Assembly (NCBI RefSeq): GCF_044582145.1
Contig: NZ_JBDODO010000014.1
Length of the DNA: 47,139 nt
Reading direction: 5' to 3' (one strand)
From: Guyparkeria sp016278265
GTDB lineage: Bacteria; Pseudomonadota; Gammaproteobacteria; Halothiobacillales; Halothiobacillaceae
Positions 10,334 through 18,198 of this stretch are shown piece by piece. Within the stretch, counting starts at the first letter, position 1; each line of letters opens with the position of its first letter. A program made the position numbers and the translations under genes. The notes below the pieces were generated by a model that saw only the letters and a program-made list of their open reading frames with translations, was not told the DNA's origin and did not search any database.

Positions 10334-11081
10334 GATATCGCCCTCGCGAGTAGGTAAGCCAGAACTCGAAGCGGTTCATCTGCCCGAGCATCGACAGGCG
10401 CGGCAGCTCGTAGGGATCGGCATGCTCGCGCGGTGTGATCGCCTTGCGCGTGGTCACCGCCGACTCGAAGCCTGCCTCCCGCACCATCGTGACGTGCTCG
10501 GGGCGGTACTTGCCGAACGGATAGGCAAAGCTCCGGCAGGGTCGGCCGGTGAGCGCCTCGACCGCCCGACGGGACTCGACGATTTCGCGCCGGGCGATAT
10601 CCGCCAGGGTCGACGGCAGGTGACAATGATGGATCGTGTGCGCCCCGAACTCCCAGCCGTCGGCCTGCAGCTCGGCGATCATCGCCGGGGTCAGTCGCTC
10701 GATCCCGTCGATTTCCGGGGCGAGATAGACCGTTGCCGGTGCCCCGTGGCGCTGCAACACCGGCCAGGCATGTCGGTAGTTGTCGGCGTAGCCATCGTCG
10801 AAGGTGATCGCCACCATGCCGCTTGGGTCGGGCGCGGCGAGAAGTTCGGACACCGTGACGAATCGCGCGCCCTGATGCGCCATCCAGTCGACCTGCCAGG
10901 CAAAACGCCGCACATCCATGACGATGCCGGCCGACGTCTCGGTCGGCCGGATACTGTGATACATCAGTAGGCGTGGCCATGCCTTCGGCCGGGGCAGGCG
11001 CCACAAATTATAGCGAGCCAGCAGAGCGAGCGCTCCCAGCACGGCAATCAGCAAGGCCAGCCAGTACAGCGGTTCGGGCAC
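10326..11081 (-). CDS. Membrane-anchored polysaccharide deacetylase (NodB/CE4 fold)
   Basis: The 251-residue protein has one N-terminal membrane helix (about residues 5-23) followed by a CE4 domain. The motifs are TFDDG (93-97, catalytic base and metal Asp), GAHTIHH (metal His148 and His152) and FAYPFGKYRPEH. Such enzymes remove N- or O-acetyl groups from glycans in a metal-dependent way. I chose GTG at 11081, with GGAG 5 nt upstream, over a TTG at 11126. It is the first gene of the unit that continues into the GT2, ligase and GT4 genes, which suggests it trims an LPS or lipid-linked glycan. The substrate is unknown. Confidence 0.85.
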   Translation of the reverse strand: MPEPLYWLALLIAVLGALALLARYNLWRLPRPKAWPRLLMYHSIRPTETSAGIVMDVRRFAWQVDWMAHQGARFVTVSELLAAPDPSGMVAITFDDGYADNYRHAWPVLQRHGAPATVYLAPEIDGIERLTPAMIAELQADGWEFGAHTIHHCHLPSTLADIARREIVESRRAVEALTGRPCRSFAYPFGKYRPEHVTMVREAGFESAVTTRKAITPREHADPYELPRLSMLGQMNRFEFWLTYSRGRYRV

Positions 11082-11231
11082 GACGACTCCAGGGGATCGA
11101 TTGAGGGTCGGTTTCGGACAGCCCAACGGGCCGGACGCTGTGCGATGATACCCAACCCGGCTCGCCGCGCGAGAATCGGCCCGCTGAGCGGACCGCGGTG
11201 ACCGACTTATTCAGACAGAAATCAGCACGCC

Positions 11232-12299
11232 ATGCGCATCGTCCAAGTCATGTTCAGCAAGGGGTTCGGCGGCGCCGAACGCTATTTCGTCGACCTGTGC
11301 CTGTCACTGGCCGAGCGCGGCCACGAGGTGCTGGCGATCACCCACCCGGAATCGGCCAGCCGCCGTCATCTGGAGGGCAAGGCGCGCATCCGGGTGGTAC
11401 CGCTGCGGGTACGCGGCAACCACGACTGGCTCAAGCTCTGGCCGCTGGCGCGCGCCATCCGCGCATTCCGCCCGGACATCGTCGAGGCGCAGCTCAGCCG
11501 GGCCGGACTGTACCTGGGGCGGATCAAGCGCTGGCTGCCGGCACCGCTGGTCACCCACGTGCACAACTACCTCGATCTCAAGTACTTCCGCCAGGTCGAC
11601 TTCTTCACCGCCGCGACCGACGACCAGGCGCGCCATCTGCGCGAACTGGGCGTGGCCGACGCACGGGTCACGGTGGTGCCGAACTTCTCGATGTTCCCGC
11701 CGCGCCAGCGCCCGACCAGCGAGGCGACCACGGCGGTGCAACTGCTGGCCTTCGGCCGCTTCGTGCACAAGAAGGGGTTCGATGTCCTGCTCCGCGCGGT
11801 CGCCCGCCTGCCCGAGCCGAACGCCTGGCGGCTGGTGCTGGCCGGCGACGGCCCTGACCGCGACACGCTGACCGCGTTGGCCGACGAGCTCGGCATCAGC
11901 GACCGGGTCGACTTGCCCGGCTGGATGGAGGACGTCACCCCGCTGCTCGACCAGGCGGACGTCTTCGTCCTGCCGTCGCGCCACGAGCCCTTCGGCATCG
12001 TGGTGCTCGAGGCGATGGCCCGCGGCACCGCGATCGTCAGCACGCGCACCGAAGGGCCGGTGACCATCCTCGACGAGACTACCGGGTGGCTTTGTGCGAT
12101 CGATGATGCCGAGGATCTCTCCCAGAAACTGGCCGAGGCGATCGGCAACGAGGCCGCCCGGGCCGACCGCGCGGCACAGGCGCTGGCGCGCTATCGCGAG
12201 CGCTACTACGTCGATGCCGTGCTGCCGCAGATGGAGGCGGGCTATCGCCAGGCCCTCGCCCTGGCCGGTGGTCAGGAACGCTCGACGGCCAGCGACTGA
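11232..12299 (+). CDS. GT4 glycosyltransferase
   Basis: This 355-residue GT-B enzyme starts with MRIVQVMFSKGFGGAERYF, the usual glycine-rich acceptor-side loop. It has LLAFGRFVHKKGFDVLL and the EX7E motif in RHEPFGIVVLEAM in the donor half. It resembles LPS core GT4 enzymes. It reads divergently from the deacetylase operon and converges on the next GT4 gene, with the two 3' ends overlapping by 28 bp. No good Shine-Dalgarno is seen before the ATG. The sugar specificity cannot be read from sequence. Confidence 0.85.
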   Translation: MRIVQVMFSKGFGGAERYFVDLCLSLAERGHEVLAITHPESASRRHLEGKARIRVVPLRVRGNHDWLKLWPLARAIRAFRPDIVEAQLSRAGLYLGRIKRWLPAPLVTHVHNYLDLKYFRQVDFFTAATDDQARHLRELGVADARVTVVPNFSMFPPRQRPTSEATTAVQLLAFGRFVHKKGFDVLLRAVARLPEPNAWRLVLAGDGPDRDTLTALADELGISDRVDLPGWMEDVTPLLDQADVFVLPSRHEPFGIVVLEAMARGTAIVSTRTEGPVTILDETTGWLCAIDDAEDLSQKLAEAIGNEAARADRAAQALARYRERYYVDAVLPQMEAGYRQALALAGGQERSTASD

Positions 12300-13426
12300 T
12301 ACAGGGCGAGCGTCTCGTCCTGCATGCGCGCCAGCGTGAACGGCACGGCCTCGGTCACCGACGGGGCGCCCTCTCGCCACCATTGCGCCAGGCACTCGAC
12401 CGCCGCGTCGACATCGCCCGGCGGCACCCGCCCCTCGGGGTAGACCTGCCCCAATTGCTCCCCCACCCCGCCGTGGTCGTAGCCGAGCACCGGCCGCCCC
12501 AGGGCCAACGCCTCGGTGACGGTACGACCAAAGGATTCGGGTTTTTGCGTCAACGACAGGACGACGTCGCTGATCGCCATGATCTCGCGCAGGTCATTGC
12601 GCGGCCCGAGCCAGGTGATGTCCGCCCCCAGCCCCCTGTCCTCGACCTCCTTCTGGACGCGGCACCAGTAGTCCTGCCGACGTGGATGCACACCGCCGAC
12701 CATCAGGGCGTGGACCGGCACGCCGCGGGCCTTGAGTCCGGCGACGATCTCGATCAGGTCCATCTGCCCCTTGATCTGGGTGATGCGCCCCGGCAGGGTC
12801 AGCAGCCAGCGCCCCCTGACCTGCGGATTTTCGGTGAAAAACCGCTCCGCCCACGCCGGGTCGGGACGAAAGTCGGGGTAATAGTGCTCGGGGTCGATAC
12901 CGCGGTAGATGCGCACGATGCGCTCGGGGTCGACCTTCGGGTAGTTGGTGCGGATGTACTCGACGATGCTGTCGGACACGGCGATCACGCGCTCGCCCTT
13001 GGTCATCACGGCGCTGTACCAGCCCGGCGAATAGGCACCGTGGACGGTGGTGACCAAATGCGGGCGGGATACGTTCGGCAGCCCCTTCCAGGCGAGGTAA
13101 CCGATCCACGCGGGCAGGCGCGAACGTAGGTGCAGGATGTCGACACCCTCGTCGCGCAGCAGGCGACGCACGATCGGGATATAATGCAGCGTGGTCAGCG
13201 CCTTGCGACCGACGGGCAGGGTGATGTGCTCGGCACCCAGCGCCTCGAGTTCCTCGACCAGCCGACCGCCCTCGGAGATCACGATGGCACGATGGCCGGC
13301 GGCCACCAGCGCCTCGGCGATCTCGAGTGTGCCGCGCTCGACACCACCCCCGTCGAGGGCGGGCAGCATCTGCACCACGGTCAAGCGACGCGCCACACGC
13401 TCGGCTCCCTGCTCGTCTTCTCTCAC
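12272..13426 (-). CDS. GT4 glycosyltransferase
   Basis: The 384-residue product begins its fold with TVVQMLPALDGGGVERGTLE, a GT4 nucleotide-sugar/acceptor loop. LLTLPGRITQIKGQMDLIE and the EX7E signature in KPESFGRTVTEALALG follow in the donor domain. The long HLRSRLPAWIGYLAWK segment recalls LPS core transferases of pseudomonads and Chromatiales. The start is GTG at 13426, preceded closely by GGGAGGA. It diverges from the ELM1-family gene across only 52 bp and overlaps the tail of the preceding GT4 gene. The first 14 residues are charged and may be dispensable. Confidence 0.85.
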   Translation of the reverse strand: MREDEQGAERVARRLTVVQMLPALDGGGVERGTLEIAEALVAAGHRAIVISEGGRLVEELEALGAEHITLPVGRKALTTLHYIPIVRRLLRDEGVDILHLRSRLPAWIGYLAWKGLPNVSRPHLVTTVHGAYSPGWYSAVMTKGERVIAVSDSIVEYIRTNYPKVDPERIVRIYRGIDPEHYYPDFRPDPAWAERFFTENPQVRGRWLLTLPGRITQIKGQMDLIEIVAGLKARGVPVHALMVGGVHPRRQDYWCRVQKEVEDRGLGADITWLGPRNDLREIMAISDVVLSLTQKPESFGRTVTEALALGRPVLGYDHGGVGEQLGQVYPEGRVPPGDVDAAVECLAQWWREGAPSVTEAVPFTLARMQDETLALYQSLAVERS

Positions 13427-13478
13427 CCTGTCCTCCCAATGCTCCCCGACGGTCTGCCGGAGACGCTATCATGCCCGC

Positions 13479-14465
13479 ATGCCGACGCATCCCGACATCG
13501 TCAACGAAATCTGGGCCGTCACCACCGGCGAGGCGGGCATGGCCAACCAGGCCCGCGGGCTGGCCGAGGCCGTCGCCGAGTCCACCGGCTGGCCGGTGGT
13601 ACAGAAGACCATCGGCATGCCCCGCCCATGGCGCTGGCTGCCGATGCACTGGGTGCCCCGGCCGCTGGACAAGCTCAGCCCCGACTCGGACCACCTCGCC
13701 CCACCCTGGCCACGGGTTTTAATCACCTGCGGACGCCGCAGTGCGGCGGCCTCGATTGCCATCCGCAAGGCCAGTGGCGGGGGCTGCTTCACGGTCCATG
13801 TCCAGGACCCGCTGATCCCGCCGCGATACTTCGACCTGGTGGTGCCGCCGCGCCACGACGGACTGAGAGGGCCAAACGTCCTGCCGACGCGCGGGGCGAT
13901 CCATCACGTCACCCAGTCAAAGCTTGATCAGGCCGCCGGCCAATTCCGCAACCAATTCGAGGCACTGCCGCGCCCCTGGATCGGGGTGTTGCTCGGTGGC
14001 TCGAACCGCACCATGACACTCACCCCGGAGAAGACGCGGCAGATCGGCGAACAGCTTGCTATTGCGGCGCGGGAAAGTGGGGGCTCGCTCCTGATCACCC
14101 CGTCACGGCGTACCGGCGAGGCCAATACCCGCGTTCTGGCCGAGACCATCCGTCACGTGCCGCACCAACTCTGGCAAGGTGAGGGACCGAATCCCTACTT
14201 CGGCATCCTCGCCCTGGCCGACTACCTCGTCGTAAGCGGCGATTCGGCCTCGATGGTCTCCGAGGCCGCCTCGACCGGTCGGCCGCTGTACGTGATCGAT
14301 TTCGGCCGCTACTCGAAACGCCTGGCACGCTTCCATCGCGAACTGCGCGAGGAAGGCGTGACACGCGCCTTCGACGGTTCGCTCGACCAATGGGACTACG
14401 AGCCGGTCGACGACACCCGAGAGGTGGCGGCGGTCATCTGCGAAAGGGGCACCGACGAGCGATAA
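13479..14465 (+). CDS. ELM1-family protein (mitochondrial fission ELM1-like, GT-B-like)
   Basis: The 328-residue product matches the family named after plant mitochondrial-fission protein ELM1. Visible features are the N-terminal EIWAVTTGEAGMANQARGLAE region, GVLLGGSNRTM, SLLITPSRRTGEANT and VVSGDSASMVSEAASTGRPL. The last is typical of nucleotide-sugar-binding GT-B folds. Bacterial members usually sit with LPS genes, as here, but I know of no settled reaction; a glycosyltransferase or LPS-assembly role is inference. A GGAG at 13459-13462 is correctly spaced for an out-of-frame ATG at 13471. The in-frame ATG at 13479 instead lies 6 nt after TATCAT, so initiation may be leaderless. Confidence 0.8.
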   Translation: MPTHPDIVNEIWAVTTGEAGMANQARGLAEAVAESTGWPVVQKTIGMPRPWRWLPMHWVPRPLDKLSPDSDHLAPPWPRVLITCGRRSAAASIAIRKASGGGCFTVHVQDPLIPPRYFDLVVPPRHDGLRGPNVLPTRGAIHHVTQSKLDQAAGQFRNQFEALPRPWIGVLLGGSNRTMTLTPEKTRQIGEQLAIAARESGGSLLITPSRRTGEANTRVLAETIRHVPHQLWQGEGPNPYFGILALADYLVVSGDSASMVSEAASTGRPLYVIDFGRYSKRLARFHRELREEGVTRAFDGSLDQWDYEPVDDTREVAAVICERGTDER

Positions 14466-14504
14466 CGCCCGCCGCGACGAGCCCCTGTCAGTCGATCAGC
14501 CAGT

Positions 14505-14717
14505 TCAGTCGATCAGCTTGTAGACCGCACTGCAGTAGATGCAGCGGGCCTCGTCGCCCTTGTGCTCGAGATGGATGTAGACCCGCGGGTGCGAGTTCCA
14601 CAAGGCATCCTCCTCGGGCGGGCAGTAAATCGGCAGGTCCGCCTGGGTCACCTCGACGAGGCAATCGGCATTGGGGGTATCGAAATCTTCGGGGTGCGAC
14701 GCGGTATCCGGGTTCAT
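14505..14717 (-). CDS. Zinc-finger domain protein (zf-CHCC, NDUFS6-like)
   Basis: This 70-residue protein has the zf-CHCC pattern: Cys32, His43, then CIYC (Cys59, Cys62) in ARCIYCSAVYKL. The family is related to the zinc subunit of mitochondrial complex I (NDUFS6). In bacteria it is widely found beside ilvE, but its role is not defined. The start overlaps the ilvE stop as ATGA, so the two are co-translated. The last codons and stop are repeated immediately downstream in a 17-nt tandem repeat (14489-14517). Confidence 0.88.
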   Translation of the reverse strand: MNPDTASHPEDFDTPNADCLVEVTQADLPIYCPPEEDALWNSHPRVYIHLEHKGDEARCIYCSAVYKLID

Positions 14718-15649
14718 GCTTTCGCCTCCACGTAGTCCAGCCAGTTGTCCGCTAGCGGGGGATAGCGGCCCTCGACCAGGTCAAAATAGGTGCTCTGCAG
14801 CCGCTCGGTGATCGGGCCGCGCACGCCACTGCCGATAGGCCGGTCGTCGACCTCGCGGATCGGGGTGACCTCGGCGGCGGTGCCGGTGAAGAAGGCCTCG
14901 TCGGCGATGTAGACCTCGTCGCGGGTGATGCGCTTTTCCACCACCGGGATGCCGAACTGGTTGGCCAGGGCGATGATGGTCCGGCGGGTGATGCCGTCGA
15001 GGGCGGACGCCAGGTCCGGGGTGTAGAGCACCCCGTCACGCACGATAAAGATATTCTCGCCCGACCCCTCGGCGACGAAGCCCTGAGTGTCGAGCAGCAT
15101 CGCCTCGTCGTAGCCGGCGGCGGTGGCCTCGCGCAGCGCCAGCATGGAGTTCATGTAGGCCCCGTTGGCCTTGGCCTTGCACATGGTGACGTTGACGTGG
15201 TGGCGCGAGTAGCTCGAAGTGCGGATGCGGATGCCCTTCTCGATGTTCTCCGCGCCCAGGTAGGCACCCCAGTGCCAGGCCGCGACCATGACGTGCACCT
15301 TGAGGTTGTCGGCACGCAGGCCCATGCCCTCGGAACCGTAGAAGGCCATCGGCCGGATATAGGCGCTCTCGAGATGGTTCTCGCGCACGACCTGCCGCTG
15401 CACCTCGTTGAGATGGCTTTCGGTGTAGGGCAGCTTCATGCCGAGGATCTTGGCCGAGTTGTGCAGCCGGCGGGTATGGTCCTCGAGGCGAAAGACCGCC
15501 GTCCCCTGATCCGTCTTGTAGGCGCGCACGCCCTCGAACACCCCCATGCCGTAATGCAGGGTGTGGGTAAGTACGTGGACCTTGGCATCACGCCATTCGA
15601 CCATCTCGCCATCCAGCCAGATCAGGCCATCGCGATCTTCCATCGACAT
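14714..15649 (-). CDS. ilvE: Branched-chain amino acid aminotransferase
   Basis: IlvE is a class IV PLP enzyme that makes valine, leucine and isoleucine from their 2-oxo acids and glutamate. The 311-residue length is standard. Motifs include VLTHTLHYGMGVFEGVRAY near the N terminus, CKAKANGAYMNSMLA around the PLP lysine, and EGSGENIFIVRDG followed by GITRRTI. The ATG at 15649 has GAGG 9 nt upstream; ATG 15643, two codons later, is the alternative. An in-frame extension to 15724 has no homology. It is the first gene of a two-gene unit with the zinc-finger protein. Confidence 0.95.
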   Translation of the reverse strand: MSMEDRDGLIWLDGEMVEWRDAKVHVLTHTLHYGMGVFEGVRAYKTDQGTAVFRLEDHTRRLHNSAKILGMKLPYTESHLNEVQRQVVRENHLESAYIRPMAFYGSEGMGLRADNLKVHVMVAAWHWGAYLGAENIEKGIRIRTSSYSRHHVNVTMCKAKANGAYMNSMLALREATAAGYDEAMLLDTQGFVAEGSGENIFIVRDGVLYTPDLASALDGITRRTIIALANQFGIPVVEKRITRDEVYIADEAFFTGTAAEVTPIREVDDRPIGSGVRGPITERLQSTYFDLVEGRYPPLADNWLDYVEAKA

Positions 15650-15766
15650 TGCTTTGTGCCTCGCAGAGCAGTGAAACGGTGCCGCGCGCGTGCGTTGAGC
15701 GATCAACGACACACCAGCGTGCAAACCCGCGAGTTTATCACCCCCGGCGGGATTCCGGCAGGGACG

Positions 15767-17497
15767 TCAGTGGGCCAACTCGACCCGATCGCGGCCGCGC
15801 TCCTTGGCGTGATAGAGGGCGGCATCGCCACGTGCAAGCAGGGTGTTGGCGCTATCGCCCTCGCGAAATTGCGCCAGCCCAAGACTCACGGTGCCACCAG
15901 GGCCGAGCTCGGAGGCGGAATTGCCGCGATAGGCCTCGCGTATCCGTTCGGCGACCACCGTTGCCTGGGCGAGCCCCTGCCCCGGCAGGAGGATGACGAA
16001 CTCCTCGCCACCATAGCGGAAGCACCCGTCACCATCGCGCACGTTAGCCCTCATCACGCGCGCCAGGCAGCGCAGCGCATCGTCACCGGCCAGATGCCCG
16101 TAGCGGTCGTTGTAATCCTTGAACCAGTCGGCATCAAGGACGATAAGACTCAATGGGTCGCCCGTGCGCAAACTGGTCGCGATGGCATGATCCAGACGCC
16201 GATCCAGCGCGCGGCGGTTGTAGAGACCCGTCAGGCCATCCTGCTCGCTGAGGAACCGGTATCGATCCCGCTCCTGCGCCAGCACGGCTTCCTCTCGCTG
16301 CTTGTGCCGGATGCGATTGCCCAGGGCAAACGCCAGCAACAGGGCCTCGGCCAACGAGCCGACCGGTAGGGAGATCATCAGCCAGGTGGCATACGGCAGC
16401 CAGCCCAGCAGCATGGCCAGATACAGCAACACGGCCAGGGCGAATACCGACCAGCCGAGCAACAGGTAGCCGGCTGGGTCGAAACCACGGCGCATGGCCC
16501 GCACGGCAGCCCAGACAATCGCCGCCACCGCGGCGACTGCATAGACCGCCATGATGGCGAACGACACAACTCCCGCCAGCCAGATCGAGGCGGGCATGGA
16601 CAGCAGCGCCGCCACCATGACGCCGACCAGCGACCGATCGGCAAGTCGATCATCACGCTGGGTGCGCAAGAATCGCCGCACGAACCAGATCCCCGACAAC
16701 GCCACCAGCGCGACGGCCAACTGCGCCCGTGCCGCGGGCGGCACCGATTGGACGACATCGGGGAACAGCGGGGTGAGGATGTTGTAGCGCAGGCCGACAT
16801 AGAGCACGGTCGCCGCCAGGAAGGCGGCATAGCCGAGATAGGTGCGCTCGCGCACCGCCAGCATCAGGAACAGGCTGTAGGCCGCCATGCCGAGCATCGC
16901 GCCCAGATAGACGCCGAACAGGGTGTAGCGCTCCAGGGTGCGAACCCGCTCCTCTTCCAGCGTGCCGAGCGTCAGGCGCAGCGCCGTCGGGCCATCGGCC
17001 CGCAGCTGGATCATCACCTCGCGCTCACCCGAAAACCGCGGCAACAACCGCCCCGGGTGCCCAGGCATGTCCAACAACCCCGCCACCTCGGTAGTCTCGC
17101 GCACTTCCAGCCAATCGCCCCCGGGGGCACTGGAGTCGCGCAGGAAAACCCGCAGATCACGGAAGTACGGCCAGCGAATCGACAGCCAGCGCGATTCGGC
17201 GTTTGCCTCGCCATCGAGCGTCATACGTAGCCAGATCCGACCCTGATACGGCCCGAGGTTCAGGGTCGCCGCCTCGGCGGCACGGAAATCGAGGGCCATC
17301 GCCTCGCTCGGCGAGAGGCGCTCCTGGGTGGTGGCCCATTGGGCCTGGGAAAGGAGGTCGCGTTCGGCCTGCGCGGCCGGGGCAAACAACAGGAAGGTGA
17401 TCAGCAGCCACCAGATCACCACCGGGGGAAACACGCGGTCAGCCCACCTGGCGCAAACGCCCGCCTCCATCCGCCCCGCGGCATTGCCAGCCATCAT
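15767..17497 (-). CDS. Membrane diguanylate cyclase with 7TMR-DISM sensory region
   Basis: The 576-residue protein has a signal peptide (to about residue 44) and a periplasmic 7TMR-DISM extracellular domain (about 45-185, with GRIWLRMTL). About seven membrane helices follow (about 190-400), then a GGDEF domain starting at LSEQDGLTGLYNRRAL. The active site is GGEEF (496-500) and the inhibitory site RxxD is intact at 487-490. It should therefore make cyclic di-GMP from two GTP with product inhibition. No EAL domain is present. A good promoter match (TTGCCC, 17 nt, TACAGT) lies about 75-100 bp upstream. It is monocistronic, between ilvE and the SPOR gene. The ligand is unknown; such DISM domains often bind carbohydrates. 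Confidence 0.92.
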   Translation of the reverse strand: MMAGNAAGRMEAGVCARWADRVFPPVVIWWLLITFLLFAPAAQAERDLLSQAQWATTQERLSPSEAMALDFRAAEAATLNLGPYQGRIWLRMTLDGEANAESRWLSIRWPYFRDLRVFLRDSSAPGGDWLEVRETTEVAGLLDMPGHPGRLLPRFSGEREVMIQLRADGPTALRLTLGTLEEERVRTLERYTLFGVYLGAMLGMAAYSLFLMLAVRERTYLGYAAFLAATVLYVGLRYNILTPLFPDVVQSVPPAARAQLAVALVALSGIWFVRRFLRTQRDDRLADRSLVGVMVAALLSMPASIWLAGVVSFAIMAVYAVAAVAAIVWAAVRAMRRGFDPAGYLLLGWSVFALAVLLYLAMLLGWLPYATWLMISLPVGSLAEALLLAFALGNRIRHKQREEAVLAQERDRYRFLSEQDGLTGLYNRRALDRRLDHAIATSLRTGDPLSLIVLDADWFKDYNDRYGHLAGDDALRCLARVMRANVRDGDGCFRYGGEEFVILLPGQGLAQATVVAERIREAYRGNSASELGPGGTVSLGLAQFREGDSANTLLARGDAALYHAKERGRDRVELAH

Positions 17498-17571
17498 GCG
17501 CCATCCCCGGAATTGGACGAGCCGTTGCTGCCGACACGATCCTGTGTCCTGGCAGCCCCCTTATATGGCTC

Positions 17572-17600
17572 ACTGTATTCCGAGTATGGCGCCCGGGCAA
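17572..17600 (-). promoter_or_regulatory. Likely sigma70 promoter of the GGDEF gene
   Basis: On the minus strand TTGCCC (17600-17595) and TACAGT (17577-17572) are separated by 17 nt. Each matches four of six consensus bases. The predicted start is about 65-70 nt before the coding region. Confidence 0.45.
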
Positions 17601-17617
17601 TATCCGACCGACAACGG

Positions 17618-18190
17618 TCAGCCGTCGCTACGACGAGGCTCGGTCGTCTGGATGCCGGCTTGATCGAGCTGCCGGCGCAGTGCCGCGATTCCCTTGCCGG
17701 GCAGGGGGCCGAGAATCACGCGGTGGTAGCGTCGCCCGCTCACGTCGACTGCATTGATGTGACTTTCGACCCCGAGCAGGGCCAGCTCGGCCTTGCGCGC
17801 CTCGGCATCGCGCGCCTTGCTGAACGAGCCGGCCTGGAGCACGTAACGCACATCCGATTTGACGTCAGACCGCTCGACAGACGGCTCGTCCGCGACCCCC
17901 TCCTCTTGCATGGCGGGGCGAGGCGGCTGATTCCCCTCCTTGGGCAACAGGGTGTAGAACTGGAATTCGGGCGAAACCGGTTGCTTCTCCGGTGGCTTCT
18001 CCACGCTGCGGGTATCGGTCTGGGCGGTCGGCGCCTCGGTCGGCCGGCTGTTGTTCTCCGCCGTCAGCCGCGCGAGCAGCACCACCATCCCGACCAGCAG
18101 GACCAATGCGATCAGCAATGCCCATTTGGCGCCGCGATTGCCTGCCGAAGATCGAGGTCGATTCACCTTTTTGTTCCCCTTGCTGGCCAT
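17618..18190 (-). CDS. SPOR-domain protein, FtsN-like
   Basis: The 190-residue protein has a basic cytoplasmic tail, one membrane helix (about residues 23-42), a Pro/Glu-rich periplasmic linker, and a C-terminal SPOR domain (about 112-185) that begins RYVLQAGSFSKARDAEARKA. SPOR domains bind denuded glycan strands at the division septum, and the layout matches FtsN. It lies 8 nt after argS on the same strand, an argS-SPOR order common in gammaproteobacteria. An essential FtsN role is inferred from this context; other SPOR proteins look similar. Confidence 0.85.
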   Translation of the reverse strand: MASKGNKKVNRPRSSAGNRGAKWALLIALVLLVGMVVLLARLTAENNSRPTEAPTAQTDTRSVEKPPEKQPVSPEFQFYTLLPKEGNQPPRPAMQEEGVADEPSVERSDVKSDVRYVLQAGSFSKARDAEARKAELALLGVESHINAVDVSGRRYHRVILGPLPGKGIAALRRQLDQAGIQTTEPRRSDG

Positions 18191-18198
18191 CGTGACGG

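Noticed and set aside
13471..13722. An alternative reading frame starting at ATG 13471 with a well-spaced GGAG
   Set aside because: The product is Arg/Pro/Ser-rich low-complexity sequence typical of a shifted frame, whereas the frame from 13479 gives a clear ELM1-family protein.
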